Positions 6,570 to 8,854 of a DNA stretch of 8,854 nt are shown piece after piece. The translations under genes were made by a program, and so were the position numbers. How positions within the stretch are numbered: the stretch's first letter is position 1; the number at the start of each line of letters is the position of its first letter. The notes under the pieces were generated by a model that was given only the letters and a program-made list of their open reading frames with translations, was not told where the DNA came from and did not search any database. This stretch comes from Bacillota bacterium (GTDB lineage: Bacteria > Bacillota > Bacilli > Alicyclobacillales > SLC66): contig JAKACR010000104.1 in the NCBI GenBank assembly GCA_021821225.1, positions 1 through 8,854 of the forward strand. Reading direction: 5' to 3'.

Positions 6570-7799
6570 ATGAAACCGTGGAGCGATCGGGCCTACGCGT
6601 TGTTTGAAGAACAACAGCAGGCGCGCGGAGTCGATCTTGAGGATGTCAAAGGCCGGTTCAGGGCGCTGCAGATTGAAACCCCTTCATGGGGATACGGCGA
6701 TTCCGGAACACGTTTTAAGGTGTTCAAAAAACAAGGGGTTCCACGGGATCCTTTCGAAAAACTGGAAGACGCGGCGGTCGTGCATCGCCTGACCGGCGCC
6801 TGTCCGAAAGTTGCCATCCACATCCCGTGGGACCGCGTGGACGACTACCGCAGACTGACGGCCCATGCCGGATCGCTCGGATTGCAGATCGGAGCGGTCA
6901 ATCCGAACGTGTTCCAGGATGACGATTACATGTTGGGCAGCGTGACCCATTCGGACAGCCGCGTGCGCCGCAGGGCGACCGACCACCTGCTGGAGTGCGT
7001 CGACATCATGAAACAGGTGGGGTCGGACACGCTGAGCCTGTGGTTTGCGGACGGAACCAATTATCCCGGGCAGGGGCATCTGCGCAACCGCAAGCGCTGG
7101 ATGAGCGAGGCGCTTGCCGAAACCTACACGGCTCTTGAACCGCACATGCGCATGCTGATCGAGTACAAATTCTTCGAACCGGGATTCTACCATACGGATC
7201 TGGCCGACTGGGGAATGGCGTACACGGAGGCGCGCAGGCTCGGCGCACAGGCCGAAGTGCTGGTGGACACGGGACACCACGCGCAGGGCACCAACGTGGA
7301 ACACATCGTCTCCTACCTGCTGGATGAGGGCAAGCTTGGCGGATTCCATTTCAACAGCCGCAAGTATGCGGACGACGACCTGATTGCGGGCGCGATCAAC
7401 CCCTATGAATTGTTCCTCATTTTCTACCAGATCCTCGACGCGCTCCGGGACACACAAGAAGAGGTGCGGAAAACGGCGGAACGCATCGCCTACATGATCG
7501 ACCAGAGTCACGCCATCGAACCGAAAATTCCCGCGATGATCCGCTCAATCACCAACATTCAGACGCAGTACGCCAAGGCGCTCCTGATCCATCATGCTGA
7601 ATTGCAGGACGCGCAGGCGAGGAATGATGTGCTGGGAGCCGAGCAGGCGGTCAGGGAGGCGTTTGAGATGGATGTGACGCCGCTTATCGCGGCGCTGCGC
7701 GAAGAGCAGGGTCTGCCGTTCGATCCGCTCAAAGCCTACCTGCAGAGCGATTATCCCCAGCGTATCGAAGCGCGCGGCGTGGGGGGCAGCAGTTGGTGA
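6570..7799 (+). CDS. rhaI: L-rhamnose isomerase RhaI (Pseudomonas stutzeri/Sinorhizobium type)
   Basis: RhaI interconverts L-rhamnose and L-rhamnulose, the first cytoplasmic step of the pathway. The 409-residue TIM-barrel protein has a two-metal site typical of the family: Glu 198 (IEYKFFEPGFY), Asp 233 and His 236 (LVDTGHH), His 260 (GGFHFN), Asp 268 and Asp 270 (KYADDD), and probably Asp 311 (MIDQSH). The spacings from Glu to Asp (35), to His (+3) and to the next His (+27) agree with the ligands I recall for the P. stutzeri enzyme (E219, D254, H257, H281). It is not the E. coli RhaA type used by B. subtilis. Enzymes of this group can have broad aldose specificity, including D-allose/D-psicose. 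ATG 6570 has AAAGGATG 8 nt upstream. It is separated from rhaEW by 211 nt and followed by an aldo/keto reductase 60 nt later. Confidence 0.93.
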   Translation: MKPWSDRAYALFEEQQQARGVDLEDVKGRFRALQIETPSWGYGDSGTRFKVFKKQGVPRDPFEKLEDAAVVHRLTGACPKVAIHIPWDRVDDYRRLTAHAGSLGLQIGAVNPNVFQDDDYMLGSVTHSDSRVRRRATDHLLECVDIMKQVGSDTLSLWFADGTNYPGQGHLRNRKRWMSEALAETYTALEPHMRMLIEYKFFEPGFYHTDLADWGMAYTEARRLGAQAEVLVDTGHHAQGTNVEHIVSYLLDEGKLGGFHFNSRKYADDDLIAGAINPYELFLIFYQILDALRDTQEEVRKTAERIAYMIDQSHAIEPKIPAMIRSITNIQTQYAKALLIHHAELQDAQARNDVLGAEQAVREAFEMDVTPLIAALREEQGLPFDPLKAYLQSDYPQRIEARGVGGSSW

Positions 7800-7859
7800 A
7801 GTGAATGTTCGCATTTCAGGTATCGCAGGACAGATTTCTCGCGTGAGGCGGGTGGAACC

Positions 7860-8837
7860 ATGCGATTCGTCGACATTCCGGGATGCGATTTGCGACTGTC
7901 CGCCGTTTGTCTGGGCGGCGGCTCTTTCGGTACGGCGGTCGCGCAGGACGATGTGTTCACTCTGTTGGACGCATTTTTCGCGGCGGGAGGGAATTTCCTG
8001 GATACCGCGCTGGTCTATGGCGACTGGGCGGCGAGTGAACGCAGCGTCAGCGAGAAGATCATCGGACGTTGGATGCGCGCACGGGGTCTCCGCCAGGATG
8101 TGAGGGTGGGAACGAAAGGCGGACATCCGCTGCTGGAACGGATGGATGTGCCGCGGCTCAGTCCACAGGAAATCGTTTCCGATCTCGTGGCAAGTCTGTC
8201 TCATCTGCAGACGGATTGGATCGATCTCTACTGGCTTCATCGGGATGATCCCGCGCGACCGGTGGGCGATATGCTGGAGACGCTGGAGGCGCAGGTCAAC
8301 AAGGGCTACATCCGCTATTACGGCTGTTCCAACTGGACCGTCCCGCGCATTCGCGAGGCCAATGAGTACGCGCAGGCGCATGGCTTGAAAGGATTTGTCG
8401 CGAGCCAGCCCATGTGGAGCTTGGCGCGTCCCGTGAGAGAGTGTCTGCCCGACGCGACCATGGTCGTCATGGACAAGGAGAGCGCGGAGTTTCACCGCTC
8501 CACGGGCATGGCGGTGATCCCGTATTCGGCGCAGGCGGGTGGATTTTTTGCCAAGACAGAGCGGTCCGGGCTTGACGGTTTGGACCCGAACCGGAGACCG
8601 CTCTATGGCAGTGCGGAAAATGCGGCGCGTGCAGAGCGAGTGCAGAACCTGGCGCGAGAACGGAAGACAACCGCTGGCAGTGTGGCGCTCGCATTTCTGA
8701 TGTCGCAGCCGTTCCCCGTCATTCCGATCATCGGGGCGAAGCATCCGCTGCAACTGCAGGATGGTTTGCGCGCGACGGAACTGACGCTGAACGAGGAAAT
8801 ACTGTTGTATTTGACGGGGGCGGACAACCTCTTATAA
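7860..8837 (+). CDS. Aldo/keto reductase of unknown substrate in the rhamnose operon
   Basis: This 325-residue protein is a complete single-domain TIM-barrel aldo/keto reductase, a cytoplasmic NAD(P)H-dependent oxidoreductase. It carries the full catalytic tetrad: Asp 48 (NFLDTA), Tyr 53 (LVYGDW), Lys 86 (VGTKGGH) and His 127 (WLHRDD). Cofactor-site elements are GCSNW (155-159), ASQPMW (181-186), PYSAQAGGFF (221-230) and IPIIGAKHP (288-296). The N-terminus MRFVDIPGCDLRLSAVCLG is typical of sugar-operon reductases and supports ATG 7860, although the purine-rich site before it (GAGGCGGGTGG, 7844-7854) is imperfectly spaced. It lies 60 nt after rhaI on the same strand with no terminator seen between them, so it is probably co-transcribed. 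Lactaldehyde reduction to 1,2-propanediol, or action on rhamnose or rhamnosides, are guesses from context; the sequence fixes only the family. Confidence 0.85.
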   Translation: MRFVDIPGCDLRLSAVCLGGGSFGTAVAQDDVFTLLDAFFAAGGNFLDTALVYGDWAASERSVSEKIIGRWMRARGLRQDVRVGTKGGHPLLERMDVPRLSPQEIVSDLVASLSHLQTDWIDLYWLHRDDPARPVGDMLETLEAQVNKGYIRYYGCSNWTVPRIREANEYAQAHGLKGFVASQPMWSLARPVRECLPDATMVVMDKESAEFHRSTGMAVIPYSAQAGGFFAKTERSGLDGLDPNRRPLYGSAENAARAERVQNLARERKTTAGSVALAFLMSQPFPVIPIIGAKHPLQLQDGLRATELTLNEEILLYLTGADNLL

Positions 8838-8854
8838 GGTGGATTCAGGGGGCT

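Noticed and set aside
7545..8753. Minus-strand 402-codon open frame opposite rhaI and the aldo/keto reductase
   Set aside because: It is antisense across two real genes and their gap, with low-complexity Arg-rich composition; a compositional shadow.

Overview
The window holds two divergent catabolic gene sets that meet at an AT-rich intergenic region (about 2624-2823). On the minus strand is the L-lactate oxidation operon lutABC: lutA, lutB and a lutC cut off by the window start. On the plus strand is an L-rhamnose catabolic operon: rhaB (rhamnulokinase), rhaEW (fused rhamnulose-1-phosphate aldolase and lactaldehyde dehydrogenase), rhaI (Pseudomonas/Sinorhizobium-type L-rhamnose isomerase) and an aldo/keto reductase. 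No RNA gene, mobile element, CRISPR array or convincing terminator was seen. Only lutC is partial; no gene looks broken.

The organism is probably a GC-rich, aerobic, spore-former-type Firmicute (Alicyclobacillaceae or a GC-rich Bacillales relative). This is inferred from strong Shine-Dalgarno sequences, frequent GTG/TTG starts, sigma-A-type promoters, a Bacillus-type lutABC and the RhaEW fusion known from Bacillus. The genus cannot be fixed from the window.

Layout. 1-432 (-): lutC, partial. 429-1877 (-): lutB. 1874-2623 (-): lutA. Both lut junctions are 4-nt GTGA overlaps. 2662-2690 (-) is a good lutA promoter; 2731-2759 (+) is a probable rhaB promoter. 2824-4326 (+): rhaB, probably starting at TTG 2824, not at the TTG at 2731, which lies inside a -35 box. 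4313-6358 (+): rhaEW, overlapping the end of rhaB by 14 nt. 6359-6569: a 211-nt gap with small GC-rich inverted repeats. 6570-7799 (+): rhaI. 7860-8837 (+): aldo/keto reductase. The final 17 nt are purine-rich and could carry a ribosome binding site for a further gene.

The genes form one metabolic route. RhaI turns L-rhamnose into L-rhamnulose, RhaB phosphorylates it, and the aldolase half of RhaEW cleaves it to DHAP and L-lactaldehyde. The dehydrogenase half oxidises L-lactaldehyde to L-lactate, and LutABC can oxidise L-lactate to pyruvate. The aldo/keto reductase could open a reductive branch, for example lactaldehyde to 1,2-propanediol, but its substrate is unknown. No transporter, mutarotase (rhaM) or regulator lies in the window. 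I saw no wholly undescribed system. The most interesting points are the lut-rha coupling, the shared divergent control region, the rhaB start problem and the uncharacterised reductase.
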